Positions 18,327 through 27,232 of a DNA stretch of 35,703 bases are shown here, piece after piece (position 1 is the first letter of the stretch; each line of letters starts with the position of its first letter). A model generated the notes under the pieces. It did not search any database, had not been told where the DNA came from, and worked only from the letters and a program-made list of their open reading frames with translations. Both the position numbers and the translations under genes were made by a program. The stretch is taken from positions 1-35,703 of the forward strand of contig PCCK01000094.1 of assembly GCA_002731695.1 (NCBI GenBank), in the 5' to 3' direction. The stretch comes from Porticoccaceae bacterium. GTDB lineage: Bacteria > Pseudomonadota > Gammaproteobacteria > Pseudomonadales > Porticoccaceae.

Positions 18327-19508
18327 ATGGAATTAGGGCTCAGAGACATTAGACTTAAAAAAATTAGATATATAAGCATGAGATTCAAATCCTCAATTAA
18401 GAACGAAAGTGTATTCTTTTTAGGATTTCTTTACCTGTTTCTTAGTGAATTTTCAATTAGTGAAGTTCCGAAAGAAAATGAATGGGAACCAGATAATTGG
18501 TATCAAGCAGAGGTCGTAATCTTTAAGCACAACATAAAAGGTGACGATGAACGTCCTCCAACGAACTTTGAGCTATATTATCCCGATAGGTGGCATAAGT
18601 TGGCTATGCCAGGGATCGATATTGATGTGATAGATTTGGCAAAGCTAATGGAATTCGGAAGGAACAGAGAAGTCTCTGAATTACGCAAAATTGATATCAA
18701 ATCAGAGGCAAATAATAAGAGTCCTAATGTTCCAACGAACATTGACTTGTTAGATCATATTACTTCCCCTTTGAGTCAGGTTAATCACATTGAGGAAAAC
18801 TATCCTAAATTTGAGCTCCCTTACATTAAACTGCAAAAACACTTACGTAACCTAAACGAAACAACCATGGTGTTGCATCGTCTCCCTCAATACAGTGTGT
18901 TATTTCACAACGCGTGGCGATTCCCGATTACCCACTATGAAGATGATCCATGGGTAATAATTGAAGCTGGATCAAATATAAATAGTCGCTTCGAACTGGA
19001 GGGCAGCCTGAGATTCTATAAATCTAGATTTTTACATTTTGAGAGTAATCTATGGCTCAGTGAAATCGATCCAAATTTTGGTGCGCGATTAACCGTGAAC
19101 TTCCCAATACTTGAAGGAACAAGAACTTATGAAAATCCTCCTCAACGGAGCTTAAGGGCAGCGGCGAACATTCGAGAATCAAGTTTTACCAATATACAAC
19201 CTAACTCCGATAATGTTCCAACCCAGACACGTTTGTTGATGTCAATCGCAGAGAACAATGAGGTTCCTCATTCAACGGATGATGGCCTACAAAGCATAGC
19301 GAAAAGCGAGAATCAAAATACTACAGCTAATACTCAACTAGTGTCTGCTTTATGGACTATTGATAAGTCCCAAAGATTAAAGCCTTCTGAAGTTCACTAC
19401 TTAGATCACCCGAAGATTGGGATTATTCTGACGATCCATGAACACCAACCGCTGTTGTTAAATCCTGAAGAAATACCCGTTGCTAACACGGATCTTGATC
19501 AGAGCTAA
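18327..19508 (+). CDS. CsiV family peptidoglycan-binding protein
   Basis: CsiV is a periplasmic peptidoglycan-binding factor needed for cell-shape integrity through the lipoprotein/penicillin-binding-protein synthase pathway in Vibrio. Here a 393-aa frame begins two bases after mfd. An internal ATG at 18378 would begin MRFKSS and place a normal signal peptide (hydrophobic core FFLGFLYLF) at the N-terminus, so either start is possible. Family traits are the early WYQAEVVIFKHN strand near residues 58-69, SRFLHFESNLWLSE in the middle, and the C-terminal pattern QRLKPSEVHYLDHPKIGIIL. The mfd-csiV order is common in gammaproteobacteria. The last 26 bp overlap the convergent lipocalin gene. The middle is poorly conserved and Asn/Ser-rich. 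Confidence 0.8.
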   Translation: MELGLRDIRLKKIRYISMRFKSSIKNESVFFLGFLYLFLSEFSISEVPKENEWEPDNWYQAEVVIFKHNIKGDDERPPTNFELYYPDRWHKLAMPGIDIDVIDLAKLMEFGRNREVSELRKIDIKSEANNKSPNVPTNIDLLDHITSPLSQVNHIEENYPKFELPYIKLQKHLRNLNETTMVLHRLPQYSVLFHNAWRFPITHYEDDPWVIIEAGSNINSRFELEGSLRFYKSRFLHFESNLWLSEIDPNFGARLTVNFPILEGTRTYENPPQRSLRAAANIRESSFTNIQPNSDNVPTQTRLLMSIAENNEVPHSTDDGLQSIAKSENQNTTANTQLVSALWTIDKSQRLKPSEVHYLDHPKIGIILTIHEHQPLLLNPEEIPVANTDLDQS

Positions 19509-20052
19509 TTCCGGTATAACGGCAATGATCTGGCCGCTGTACACCCCAAATTAAATTATCAGTGTTAAACCCTAAGGAAGTCGTTAGTTCGATAAAATGG
19601 TCTCTGGTCGATTCAGATATAAAACGATCGCGCGACAACAGCCACAAGTAAGAATGGTTTCCACCTGCAACAAAGGCAGTCTGATAATCTTCGTCGGCGA
19701 AAAAAATTATATAACTACTGTAAAAAAATCCAAAAAAAGAAACCTTTAAATGACCCAGTTGTTTTGACCCAATGAAGTAGGCTTTACCAGTGGCCTCTTT
19801 CAATGTCCCCGTGGACAGCACACCAAAATTTTTTACTTCAATACCTCCGTCCGCTCTCAACGCATAATTTGCTCTAACATCGTAAAGTCCCCGTTCAAAG
19901 GAATGATCAAGTCGAGCAATTTCATACCATTCCCCCAGATATCGATCTAAATCAAAATCATCAATTGGCTTTAAGCCATTTGGCAAATTACTGCACCCTG
20001 AGAGAATCGTAAGACACAATAAAAAATACACCAATTGATAACGAAACAGCAC
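19483..20052 (-). CDS. blc: Lipocalin family outer-membrane lipoprotein (Blc-like)
   Basis: A 189-aa bacterial lipocalin. The N-terminus is a lipoprotein signal peptide with lipobox ILSGC, lipidating Cys20. The mature part starts with the lipocalin signature YLGEWYEIARLDHSFERGL (G-x-W, about residues 39-57), followed by VRANYALRADGGIEVKNFG and LKVSFFGFF typical of Blc. Blc binds fatty acids and lysophospholipids at the outer membrane. The +2 residue is Ser, compatible with Lol-dependent export to the outer membrane. The start is GTG at 20052 without an obvious Shine-Dalgarno. It overlaps the end of csiV by 26 bp in convergent orientation. Confidence 0.9.
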   Translation of the reverse strand: MLFRYQLVYFLLCLTILSGCSNLPNGLKPIDDFDLDRYLGEWYEIARLDHSFERGLYDVRANYALRADGGIEVKNFGVLSTGTLKEATGKAYFIGSKQLGHLKVSFFGFFYSSYIIFFADEDYQTAFVAGGNHSYLWLLSRDRFISESTRDHFIELTTSLGFNTDNLIWGVQRPDHCRYTGISSDQDPC

Positions 20053-20077
20053 TTTTTTTTATACCGTGTTGAAATTA

Positions 20078-21208
20078 TTAGCCCCGCACAGCCCCTACGC
20101 CTCCGCTGCTCAAAGTTGAAACAGCATCTGATGATCCCTCTACAGACAGATCAATAGTTGTAGTCGGGAAAGCGACCTCGGCACCCTCAGACATTATGAT
20201 GTCTGAAATATTGAGTAATATCTCTTGTTTTACTTGATGAAAATCAATCCAGTCGGTGGTCTTAGTAAAAGTGTAGACAAAAAAGTCAATCGAACTAGGT
20301 GAAAACTGATTAAAATTGACGATCAAAGTTTCACTTGAATCAATATCTCTGTGACTTTTTAGCATGCAGCGGACATTTGCGACAATTTGATTCATTCTAT
20401 CAATATCGGAATACCGAATACCGATTGTTTCAAATATGCGTCTGTGACTCATCCTAGACGGATTTTCTACGGAAATATTAGCGAAAACACAATTTGGAAT
20501 ATAAAGTGGTCTTTTATCAAATGTACGAATCCGAGTTAGGCGCCAACCTATATCCTCTACTGTTCCCTCGATTTCTTGATCTGGAGAACGAACCCAGTCA
20601 CCCACAGAAAAGGGTCGGTCAAGGTATATCATCAAGCCACCGAAAAAGTTTGCTAATAGATCCTTTGCAGCAAAGCCTACCGCTATGCCTCCTATACCTC
20701 CAAAAGCTAGCAGTCCAGAAATACTATAACCAAAGAGTTGCATTGCAATCAAAAATGAGGTGATTAAAACTGCACTTCTCAATAATCTAGCAACAGCGCG
20801 CACCGTAGTGGTATCCATCGGCTTTGAAGTGAAGTTGGGATCAATCAGGTTACTTTCGGCGCGCTTGATGAAGTTATTTAAAAACAGGGCGCCCAAAAAT
20901 ATCACCGCCAGCCGGTTAGCAGGTTCAATAATCAGTAGCCAGTCAGACTCTATCTTTTCCGCCGCGATACTGGCCGCAAAATTCACCCCAAGAATCCATA
21001 TCAACCAGACAATTGGCTTTCGGCAAGCCTCAATTAGCGCATCGTCCCAGACGGTCACCGTTTTTTTAGCCTTCAAAGAAAATCCATCCACTAAAAGGTT
21101 GACAAAATATCCCGCCAAAAGAACTGAAAATACAATAATGAATAGCTCTAGCACCCAAAAATGGTGCTGTCCCACTAGAGAATTTAGACTTTCATTAAAG
21201 TTATTCAT
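20078..21208 (-). CDS. MscS family mechanosensitive channel (multi-helix type)
   Basis: An inner-membrane channel of the MscS superfamily that would release solutes under hypo-osmotic stress. The start is placed at the ATG at 21208, because GGAG lies six bases upstream; a GTG 18 bp earlier is also in frame. This gives 376 aa. There are about five helices before the pore region. The pore-lining helix contains LLAFGGIGGIAVGFAAKDLL and is followed by ANFFGGLMIYLDRPFSVGDW, then the beta domain motif GTVEDIGWRLTRIRTFD, YIPNCVFAN, and a C-terminal alpha/beta cytoplasmic domain. The layout resembles E. coli YnaI/YbdG rather than the minimal three-helix MscS. It lies between the lipocalin and nagZ genes on the same strand. 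Confidence 0.93.
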   Translation of the reverse strand: MNNFNESLNSLVGQHHFWVLELFIIVFSVLLAGYFVNLLVDGFSLKAKKTVTVWDDALIEACRKPIVWLIWILGVNFAASIAAEKIESDWLLIIEPANRLAVIFLGALFLNNFIKRAESNLIDPNFTSKPMDTTTVRAVARLLRSAVLITSFLIAMQLFGYSISGLLAFGGIGGIAVGFAAKDLLANFFGGLMIYLDRPFSVGDWVRSPDQEIEGTVEDIGWRLTRIRTFDKRPLYIPNCVFANISVENPSRMSHRRIFETIGIRYSDIDRMNQIVANVRCMLKSHRDIDSSETLIVNFNQFSPSSIDFFVYTFTKTTDWIDFHQVKQEILLNISDIIMSEGAEVAFPTTTIDLSVEGSSDAVSTLSSGGVGAVRG

Positions 21209-21274
21209 TGCAATCTCCAACGTCACATAAGCTTAATATTTTTTCGGGAAAAATGAGACATTATTTAAAAAAGG

Positions 21275-22294
21275 TTAACCGAACAGCTCCCTAAGAGTTT
21301 TAACAATCTCCAAGTATCGCTTCGACTCCTTAAGACTAGACCAAGACGGAAACTTTCTTGCCATCATAGAATTGTGTGGTCGTGATTCGATACTCCCAAG
21401 CGACTCAAGATAATCAACAACCTCCAGAGCACCTTTCCGATTATTACACACCAAAACCATATCGCAGCCAGCGATCAAGGCTGAGCGAGCCCTATCCTTA
21501 TATGTCCCCGCTACATTAGCGGCCATCATTGATAGGTCATCACTAAAGATCAGTCCTTGGAAGCCGTAATTAATGCGCAACACATTATTTAACCAATATG
21601 AAGAAAATCCAACAGACTCTGAATCAATCTTCGGAAACGTAATATGCGCAGGCATAACTGCATCAAACTTCGAAGCGAGGCTCTCGTAAGGTTTTAAATC
21701 CCGAGATTGAAGCTCCGCTAGTGTTCGTTGGTCTATGGGAGCTTCATGATGGCTATCAGCTTCGACACCGCCGTGACCTGGGAAATGTTTTGCTGTAACT
21801 GCCATCCCCGCTTCATGCATTCCATCAATGTAAGCATCTGTCGCCGAAACCACAACATCAGGATCATCAGAAAAGGCCCTATCCCCAATAACTTTACTAA
21901 ATCTTCTGTCTATATCCACAACCGGTGCGAAGCTTATGTCAATACCACATGCCAAAATCTCGGATGACATTAACCATCCTAAATCATGACACAGAGACAT
22001 TCCCCGGTTTTTGTCCTCATGAACTAAATCTCCTAGCCTTTGGATAGCAGGTAATCTAGTAAATCCCTGTTTAAATCGCTGCACCCTTCCACCCTCTTGG
22101 TCCACCGCGATAAGGAGCTGAGACTTTATATTACGAATCTGTCGCACTAAATCACAAATCTGCGTTTGATCAATGAAATTTCGCGCAAACAAGATTACTC
22201 CACCCACATTTGAGTTGGATAATAGTTCGCGCTCCTCGCGTTGCAGATTGGCACCAGCAAGATCAATCATCAGCTGACCTTTTAATGGGAACAT
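21275..22294 (-). CDS. nagZ: Beta-N-acetylhexosaminidase NagZ
   Basis: NagZ is a cytoplasmic GH3 enzyme that removes N-acetylglucosamine from anhydromuropeptides during cell-wall recycling. The 339-aa protein has no signal peptide. Visible motifs are IAVDQEGGRVQRF near residues 62-74, FAPVVDIDR, the catalytic loop AKHFPGHGGVEADSHH with His174 (the unusual His of the His-Asp acid/base dyad), and the nucleophile Asp252 in GLIFSDDLSM. GAGGTG precedes the ATG at 22294. Upstream, a 7-bp-arm dyad (CTTAATC/GATTAAG, 22338-22357) and the nested complementary segments at 22365-22475 lie in what could be its 5' leader. Confidence 0.96.
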   Translation of the reverse strand: MFPLKGQLMIDLAGANLQREERELLSNSNVGGVILFARNFIDQTQICDLVRQIRNIKSQLLIAVDQEGGRVQRFKQGFTRLPAIQRLGDLVHEDKNRGMSLCHDLGWLMSSEILACGIDISFAPVVDIDRRFSKVIGDRAFSDDPDVVVSATDAYIDGMHEAGMAVTAKHFPGHGGVEADSHHEAPIDQRTLAELQSRDLKPYESLASKFDAVMPAHITFPKIDSESVGFSSYWLNNVLRINYGFQGLIFSDDLSMMAANVAGTYKDRARSALIAGCDMVLVCNNRKGALEVVDYLESLGSIESRPHNSMMARKFPSWSSLKESKRYLEIVKTLRELFG

Positions 22295-22364
22295 ATCACC
22301 TCACTATTGCACATTACATTTAAAATGACATTTTTTCCTTAATCTCTAAGGATTAAGCATATTT

Positions 22365-22475
22365 GTGGACACCAAAAAAACTTTTAAACCTAAAACGGGC
22401 TATAAGATTATTTGTTCAAAAAACTAAAAGCCCTCTATGAATAAACTATCACTCCAACGTTTAAAACGTGTCCAC
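22365..22475. other. Nested inverted repeats, candidate structured RNA element
   Basis: Three complementary pairs nest inside one another. The outer pair is GTGGACAC (22365-22372) with GTGTCCAC (22468-22475). The middle pair is TTTTAAAC (22382-22389) with GTTTAAAA (22459-22466). The inner pair is GGGCT (22397-22401) with AGCCC (22429-22433). The outer and middle right arms are separated by one base only. The strand of transcription is unknown: on minus it would lie about 70 bases before nagZ, on plus about 240 before lexA. One 8-bp inverted repeat at this distance is expected by chance; the nesting is what makes it worth noting. Confidence 0.35.
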
Positions 22476-22651
22476 GGCTGTTACATAAACTAAGGCACAC
22501 CATTTAAAAAGGTATAAGTTCCAACCATGCCCTGAATTCACTTCTCAAGATTTTGGCTCAACTCAATTGCTTGCAACAATAAAGTATTTTGAGAGTCTAA
22601 CCAAGTAAAACTGCCCGCGAATCATTACTCCGAGCAGTATTATAAACGAGG

Positions 22652-22686
22652 TTGACAAGCCAAATTAATACTGTACATAATGACAG
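22652..22686 (+). promoter_or_regulatory. lexA promoter with SOS (LexA) box
   Basis: The -35 box TTGACA (22652-22657) and a -10 at CATAAT (22676-22681, spacer 18) or TACATA (22674-22679, spacer 16) precede lexA. The LexA operator CTGTACATAATGACAG (22671-22686) fits the gammaproteobacterial CTG-N10-CAG consensus and overlaps the -10, as expected for autorepression. Only one box is seen, whereas E. coli lexA has two. An extra 8-bp inverted repeat, CAGTATTA (22635-22642) with TAATACTG (22666-22673), brackets the -35 box. Confidence 0.88.
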
Positions 22687-22717
22687 CTTATAAGCACAAA
22701 AAAGGGTACGAGGAAGC

Positions 22718-23326
22718 ATGCGCAAGCTAACGGCTCGTCAGCAGCAAGTTTTTGATTTGATTCGAGCAAATCTTGAGGAGACGGGATTCCCGCCGACGCG
22801 AGCTGAAATAGCGCAAAGATTGGGATTTAAATCAGCAAATGCAGCAGAGGACCATTTAAAAGCCCTTGCAAAGAAAGGGGCTATTAAAATGATACCTGGC
22901 GCATCGAGAGGAATTTGTATTGTTGAGAAAAAAATAGGCACTCCTATTATAGGTCGAGTTGCTGCTGGAGAGCCAATTCTGGCGGAACAACACATCGAGG
23001 ATTACAAAGAAATAGCGATAAGCACTTTCCATCCAAATGCAGATTATTTTTTGCGCGTACAGGGAGACAGTATGACTGACATAGGATTGTTGAATGGTGA
23101 CTTACTTGCCGTACATCAGCAACCTTCGGCGGAAAACAAGCAAATTGTGGTGGCAAGGGTGGATGGCGACGTAACAGTCAAGCGGCTAGAAAAAAGCAGC
23201 AGTCCTCACAACATAAGATTACTACCCGAAAATAAAACTTACAAGCCGATTTGCGTGGACCTTCGTGATCAAGAGTTTACAATAGAGGGTATAGCAGTCG
23301 GCATTGTTAGACTCGGCTTACGATAA
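22718..23326 (+). CDS. lexA: LexA repressor (SOS regulator)
   Basis: LexA represses the SOS regulon and cleaves itself when stimulated by RecA filaments. The 202-aa length equals that of E. coli LexA. The N-terminal winged helix-turn-helix includes [12 protein letters not shown] and [20 protein letters not shown] (residues 25-44). The cleavage site is Ala83-Gly84 in GRVAAGEP. The catalytic dyad is Ser118 (QGDSMTD) and Lys155 (VTVKRL). The C-terminal dimerisation domain ends with [14 protein letters not shown]. The gene follows an SOS box that overlaps its own promoter. A sulA gene, which follows lexA in pseudomonads, is not seen here. Confidence 0.98.
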   Translation: MRKLTARQQQVFDLIRANLEETGFPPTRAEIAQRLGFKSANAAEDHLKALAKKGAIKMIPGASRGICIVEKKIGTPIIGRVAAGEPILAEQHIEDYKEIAISTFHPNADYFLRVQGDSMTDIGLLNGDLLAVHQQPSAENKQIVVARVDGDVTVKRLEKSSSPHNIRLLPENKTYKPICVDLRDQEFTIEGIAVGIVRLGLR

Positions 23327-23376
23327 CGCTTTACCATGAATTAAAATATTCAGTAATCGAAGGCGTGCTATAAACT

Positions 23377-23622
23377 TTAGTGCAAAACTTCACTCTTACG
23401 TGCTGCCATTGAAATCGGAATTGCCTGCTTTTCTTGAAGATCTATTACTTTCCTCAAACCTGCGTCCACCATCGACTTCGCAACATCCACATGTCGATCC
23501 CCAAGATATGCTAAAACATCTGGGGAAAATTTCATCGTTACAAGCGTTCTCTGATCTGTTGAGTGCTTGAGTGCGATGTCTCCGTTCCCCTGCACAACTA
23601 ACTCGAATTCTCTCAGTGCCAT
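23377..23622 (-). CDS. Conserved-looking small protein of unknown function (81 aa)
   Basis: I do not recognise a named family. The 81-aa protein begins MALREFELVVQGNG with a short beta-like start, then LVTMKFSPDVLAYLGDRHVD and VAKSMVDAGLRKVIDLQ, which reads as a helix with hydrophobic spacing, and ends basic and polar. There is no signal peptide, membrane segment or cysteine. A good Shine-Dalgarno (GGAGAG, six bases before the ATG at 23622) supports expression. It sits between convergent lexA and co-directional topA, 116 bp after topA, the position occupied by small hypothetical genes in related lexA-topA regions. A DNA-related role is only guilt by association. Confidence 0.7.
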   Translation of the reverse strand: MALREFELVVQGNGDIALKHSTDQRTLVTMKFSPDVLAYLGDRHVDVAKSMVDAGLRKVIDLQEKQAIPISMAARKSEVLH

Positions 23623-23738
23623 TAGAGGCTCTCCAATTACAGTGGTAACCGCATTAAATCAAAAACTTTCTCTCACTATACATCGACAAAGGTACTTCGT
23701 CACTCCGTTATAAGCTCTCATTCGCGGCACAAAAAACT

Positions 23739-26393
23739 TTATTTAGCACCTTGTGCTCTCTCTTCCCACCTGCCTCCCGAATAGTAGGCACTCCAGCCGA
23801 CGGCCTTACCGTCTTTTTCGCTTCTAATGTACTGCTCTTTTGTCTTGCGACTGTAACGAATTACAGTAGGAAAACCATCTGGATCTGCTGTTGGCGCAGT
23901 CAACAAAAACTGATGTTTGGGATCAATTACTGCCTGATAAGGTTGAAGTTCGGCAACCGTCGGGGCGCGTGTTTCTCGGTGCCTCGGAAACTGACTAGCC
24001 GCCAAAAATAATCCAGACGCACCGTCGCGGAGGACATAATGATCTTCAACCTTTTTGCACCTCAACTCTGGCATCGAGATCGGATCAGTCTTTGGGGGCG
24101 CTATTTGCCCACTTCGCAACAATTTTCGCGTATTTTTGCAAGGCTGCCCACCATCTGACGTCCCCGTACAACCGAAATATTTGCCAAAGCGCCCAGTCTT
24201 GAGCTGCATTTGACTTTGGCACTTATCACAATCAATCACTGGGCCCTCATAACCTTTAATAACATACTGCCCCACCTCTACTATGAAACCCTCGCAATCC
24301 GGGTTGTTACCACAAACGTGAAGCTTCCGAGTTGCGTCAACCAAGTAACTATCCATCGAGGTATTACATAAAATGCATCTTTTACGATTTAATAAACTCT
24401 TTGATTCTGCCTCATCGTCCTCTTCAATATTTACCGCTTCATCGCCGGGTATTAAATTCATTGTAGATTTACATCGCTCTTTGGGTGGCAGTCCATAGCC
24501 AGAGCATCCCAAAAACACTCCTGTGCCGGCGGTTCTTATCGTCATCGGTTTCCCGCAACCAGCATCGGCACAGACAATATCTGTCATTGAGGCTAAATTG
24601 GGACGCATGCCTTCTGCACCGTCTTTCGCAGTATCAAGTTGCTTACAAAAGTCAGTATAAAAATTATCCAACAAATGTTTCCAATCTAACGAACCTGAAG
24701 CGACCTGATCTAATCGTTCTTCCATCGTTGCTGTAAAACCATAGTCCATTAAGTCAGCGAAACTTTCTAATAACCTATCCGTTACAATATCTCCGATCTT
24801 TTCAGCAAACAGCCGTCGATTTGCAACTCGTACGTAACCCCTGTCTTGGATGGTTGAGATTATCGAAGCATATGTCGAAGGTCTTCCTACTCCCCGTTTT
24901 TCTAATTCCTTAACTAACGCAGCCTCGGAATAGCGAGGTGGAGGTTTCGTGAAATGTTGCTTCGGGTTAAGCTTTAGAAGATCAACAATGTCGCCGATTT
25001 TCAGGTCTGGCACCTCGACATCTCTTTCACCCCTGCGATAATTTGGAATTACTGCCAAATATCCATCAAATACCGTTATCCTTCCTTTAGCCACCAGCCC
25101 AAAATCGTCTGCCGAAAAGTACACGGTTGTCGATAGAAATTCTGCTGATGCCATCTGACACGCAATGAACTGCTGCCAGATAATCTCATAAAGCCTTGCC
25201 GCATCAGTCTCCACACCAATAATTGAAGAGGGCTTTATATCGACATTAGATGGTCTTATGCACTCGTGTGCGTCTTGAGCCGATGACCGGCTACTAAATA
25301 CATTAACTTTTTTTGAAAGATAACGTGTCGGATAATTCTGTTGTATAAACCCTCTGCAAGAACTAATCGCATCTTGGCTGATATTGGTGGAATCCGTTCG
25401 CATGTAAGTAATGTACCCTGCCTCATAAAGCCGCTGTGCGAGCGCCATGGTCCGCTTTACCCCGAAACGCAAGCGCGTGCTAGCCGCTTGCTGCATAGTA
25501 GAGGTAATAAATGGTGCTCCGGGCTTGGAAGATGTCGGTTTATCATCACGGTTATCAACAACGAATTGTGCTTGCTGCAAGCGAGCGCAAGCTTTATCAG
25601 CTTGCGACTTACTTAGAGGACGGAATGCCCGCTCACCCTCTGTCCTGACTTCTATTGATAGTTCGTCACCGTCTCGGCTTAGTACATCCGCATCAACGGT
25701 CCAAAACTCCTCTGGCTCAAACGCCCTAATCTCTCTCTCGCGCTCTACAAGCATCCTCACAGCCACAGATTGCACTCGGCCCGCTGACAATCCTCGACCC
25801 ACTTTTTCCCACAGCAAAGGAGAAACCATGAACCCGACAATTCTGTCCAAGAAACGTCTAGCCTGCTGGGCATCCACTCGGTCAATATTAAGCTCACCTG
25901 GGGCCGCGAACGCTTGTTGAATTGCATTTTTAGTAATCTCATTAAACACTACTCGCTTAAACCGAGTGATGTCCCCACCAATTACCTGTGTCAAATGCCA
26001 AGCAATTGCTTCCCCTTCACGATCCATATCCGTAGCCAGATATATGAGGTCAACTTTTTTCGCAAGGCTTCTAAGCTCCCCAACTACCTTTTCTTTACCC
26101 GGCAGAGTGCAATACTGAGCGTTCCACCCCTTCTCCGGATTAATGCCCATGCTGTTGTAGAGCTGCTGCTTCGCTTTAGTCTCTTTGTGACGCCGCTTTT
26201 CTTCTAGACTCATTTTCCGAGTTATCGCAGCTAATCGCGCCCGCTCTTTCGGATCTACGCTTGCACGTGTCGCCCCAGAAGGAAGATCGCGAATGTGTCC
26301 AACACTGGACTTTACGACGAACTTTTCTCCCAGATATTTATTAATCGTTTTCGCTTTTGCTGGCGACTCCACGATCACTAAACATTTTCGCAT
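23739..26393 (-). CDS. topA: DNA topoisomerase I
   Basis: A type IA topoisomerase that relaxes negative supercoils. The ATG at 26393 with AAGGCAGG upstream gives 884 aa; a TTG seven codons earlier is in frame but less likely. The TOPRIM domain has [10 protein letters not shown] (residues 8-17) and the acidic triad DMDREGE (122-128). The active-site tyrosine is Tyr330 in [29 protein letters not shown] follows. The C-terminal part carries zinc-ribbon repeats: the first reads CADAGC...[12 protein letters not shown], with four residues between the first two cysteines instead of two; the second is [12 protein letters not shown]...CGNNPDC; the third is [21 protein letters not shown]. The C-terminus FSRKTKEQY...[14 protein letters not shown] matches E. 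coli. Confidence 0.97.
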   Translation of the reverse strand: MRKCLVIVESPAKAKTINKYLGEKFVVKSSVGHIRDLPSGATRASVDPKERARLAAITRKMSLEEKRRHKETKAKQQLYNSMGINPEKGWNAQYCTLPGKEKVVGELRSLAKKVDLIYLATDMDREGEAIAWHLTQVIGGDITRFKRVVFNEITKNAIQQAFAAPGELNIDRVDAQQARRFLDRIVGFMVSPLLWEKVGRGLSAGRVQSVAVRMLVEREREIRAFEPEEFWTVDADVLSRDGDELSIEVRTEGERAFRPLSKSQADKACARLQQAQFVVDNRDDKPTSSKPGAPFITSTMQQAASTRLRFGVKRTMALAQRLYEAGYITYMRTDSTNISQDAISSCRGFIQQNYPTRYLSKKVNVFSSRSSAQDAHECIRPSNVDIKPSSIIGVETDAARLYEIIWQQFIACQMASAEFLSTTVYFSADDFGLVAKGRITVFDGYLAVIPNYRRGERDVEVPDLKIGDIVDLLKLNPKQHFTKPPPRYSEAALVKELEKRGVGRPSTYASIISTIQDRGYVRVANRRLFAEKIGDIVTDRLLESFADLMDYGFTATMEERLDQVASGSLDWKHLLDNFYTDFCKQLDTAKDGAEGMRPNLASMTDIVCADAGCGKPMTIRTAGTGVFLGCSGYGLPPKERCKSTMNLIPGDEAVNIEEDDEAESKSLLNRKRCILCNTSMDSYLVDATRKLHVCGNNPDCEGFIVEVGQYVIKGYEGPVIDCDKCQSQMQLKTGRFGKYFGCTGTSDGGQPCKNTRKLLRSGQIAPPKTDPISMPELRCKKVEDHYVLRDGASGLFLAASQFPRHRETRAPTVAELQPYQAVIDPKHQFLLTAPTADPDGFPTVIRYSRKTKEQYIRSEKDGKAVGWSAYYSGGRWEERAQGAK

Positions 26394-26512
26394 GTTTGCC
26401 TGCCTTGATATCAATCCGACTCACACCCAAGCCACGTATTTTTTTGCTTTTTAAGTGTATATTGGTTTTAAGGCTAAGTAGATAAACCTATTTACTAAAA
26501 TTGTAGGATCGT

Positions 26513-26542
26513 TATATACGCGTTTGTACTCCCCTTGGTCAA
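26513..26542 (-). promoter_or_regulatory. Predicted topA promoter
   Basis: On the minus strand TTGACC (26537-26542) and TATATA (26513-26518) are spaced 18 bp, immediately past the stop of the upstream 161-aa gene. This would give a leader of roughly 115 bases before topA. An imperfect dyad, AGTAAATA/TATCTACT (about 26472-26491), lies in that leader. Confidence 0.45.
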
Positions 26543-26545
26543 GTT

Positions 26546-27031
26546 TTAGATTACTTTTTTCTCAAACGCTCTTTGCATTTGAAGTAACATCATATGAATG
26601 GAGTCAACAACGCCAATTGTCGCATTCTCTTTCCAAATTATTCCTATACCAATCTGATCACAAAGAATTCCTACAGTTGAGTCTGGTGCTTCAGAAATAA
26701 CTGACTCAAAAACCGCAGCTAATTCAGGATCTGGCTTGCCATTAAACCAACGCCAACCCGAGACCGAGGAATCTAGACCACGAGCACTACAACAATGCAA
26801 TACGTAAGTGTCTGTGACGAGATCTTTTTTCCATAAAAGCTTGTAACAAACGAAGTCTAAATCACCGTCATCATCTTCCGCATCTGGGCGACGGTGTAAG
26901 ATGACTTGCATTCCAAGATCTCGAGCCCTTTGCCTCATCTTTACAATTTTTTTCTGTCGATTTGAGCCGCGTAATCCAATGACAGGTGTCACCGCTATTG
27001 TTACGATGACAATGACAATAATCCAATCCAT
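26546..27031 (-). CDS. Membrane-anchored protein of unknown function (161 aa)
   Basis: No named family is recognised. The 161-aa protein has one N-terminal hydrophobic helix (residues 2-20, DWIIVIVIVTIAVTPVIGL) followed by a basic stretch (RGSNRQKKIVKMRQRARDL), so it should be anchored in the inner membrane with most of the chain in the cytoplasm by the positive-inside rule. A soluble region follows with YKLLWKKDLVTDTYVLHCC and SGWRWFNGKPDPE; it is rich in acidic residues around 50-57. The pattern of helix, basic RQRARDLGMQV segment and small soluble domain is reminiscent of uncharacterised gammaproteobacterial proteins. It lies upstream of topA on the same strand, but topA appears to have its own promoter. 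GGA lies just before the ATG. Confidence 0.75.
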   Translation of the reverse strand: MDWIIVIVIVTIAVTPVIGLRGSNRQKKIVKMRQRARDLGMQVILHRRPDAEDDDGDLDFVCYKLLWKKDLVTDTYVLHCCSARGLDSSVSGWRWFNGKPDPELAAVFESVISEAPDSTVGILCDQIGIGIIWKENATIGVVDSIHMMLLQMQRAFEKKVI

Positions 27032-27202
27032 GTTAATCCACTAAACTCGTTCAATCTATGCTTAAAATAAACTTTGATATAAAGACGTCCGTTACCCAAA
27101 TATTTTCTGTACCCACCGGCACGTGACGAGCAGTTAAAAATAGCAATCGCATCAAATACTGTACAAAACCCAAACCACATGCAAAATTAAAATCTAAAGA
27201 AA

Positions 27203-27232
27203 ACCGACATCGCTTGTGAGTCGGTAACGGTT
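27203..27232 (+). promoter_or_regulatory. Competing hairpins upstream of slt
   Basis: ACCGAC (27203-27208) can pair with GTCGGT (27220-27225). The overlapping AACCG (27202-27206) can instead pair with CGGTT (27228-27232), which is followed by GTTTT. The two pairings are mutually exclusive and lie about 25-50 bases before the slt ATG. This could be a weak terminator or attenuator, or chance. Confidence 0.25.

Larger units (their letters stand above)
22295..22717. other. Divergent intergenic region nagZ / lexA
   Basis: A 423-bp gap with no convincing coding sequence. From left to right it holds a short dyad CTTAATC-N6-GATTAAG (22338-22357), a set of nested complementary segments spanning 22365-22475, and the lexA promoter/operator near 22635-22686. 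One ATG frame of 18 codons at 22438 has no Shine-Dalgarno and lies inside the nested structure; I do not call it. Confidence 0.6.

Noticed and set aside
20760..21230. A 156-codon plus-strand frame opposite the MscS gene
   Set aside because: It is a mirror of the channel coding strand, with no recognisable domain or initiation signal.
22438..22494. An 18-codon ATG frame in the nagZ-lexA gap
   Set aside because: There is no Shine-Dalgarno, the sequence is low-information, and the frame lies within the nested repeat element.
25447..25920. A 157-codon open frame on the plus strand opposite topA
   Set aside because: It is antisense to the well-conserved TopA core, has a Ser-rich composition typical of shadow frames, and shows no supporting ribosome-binding site.
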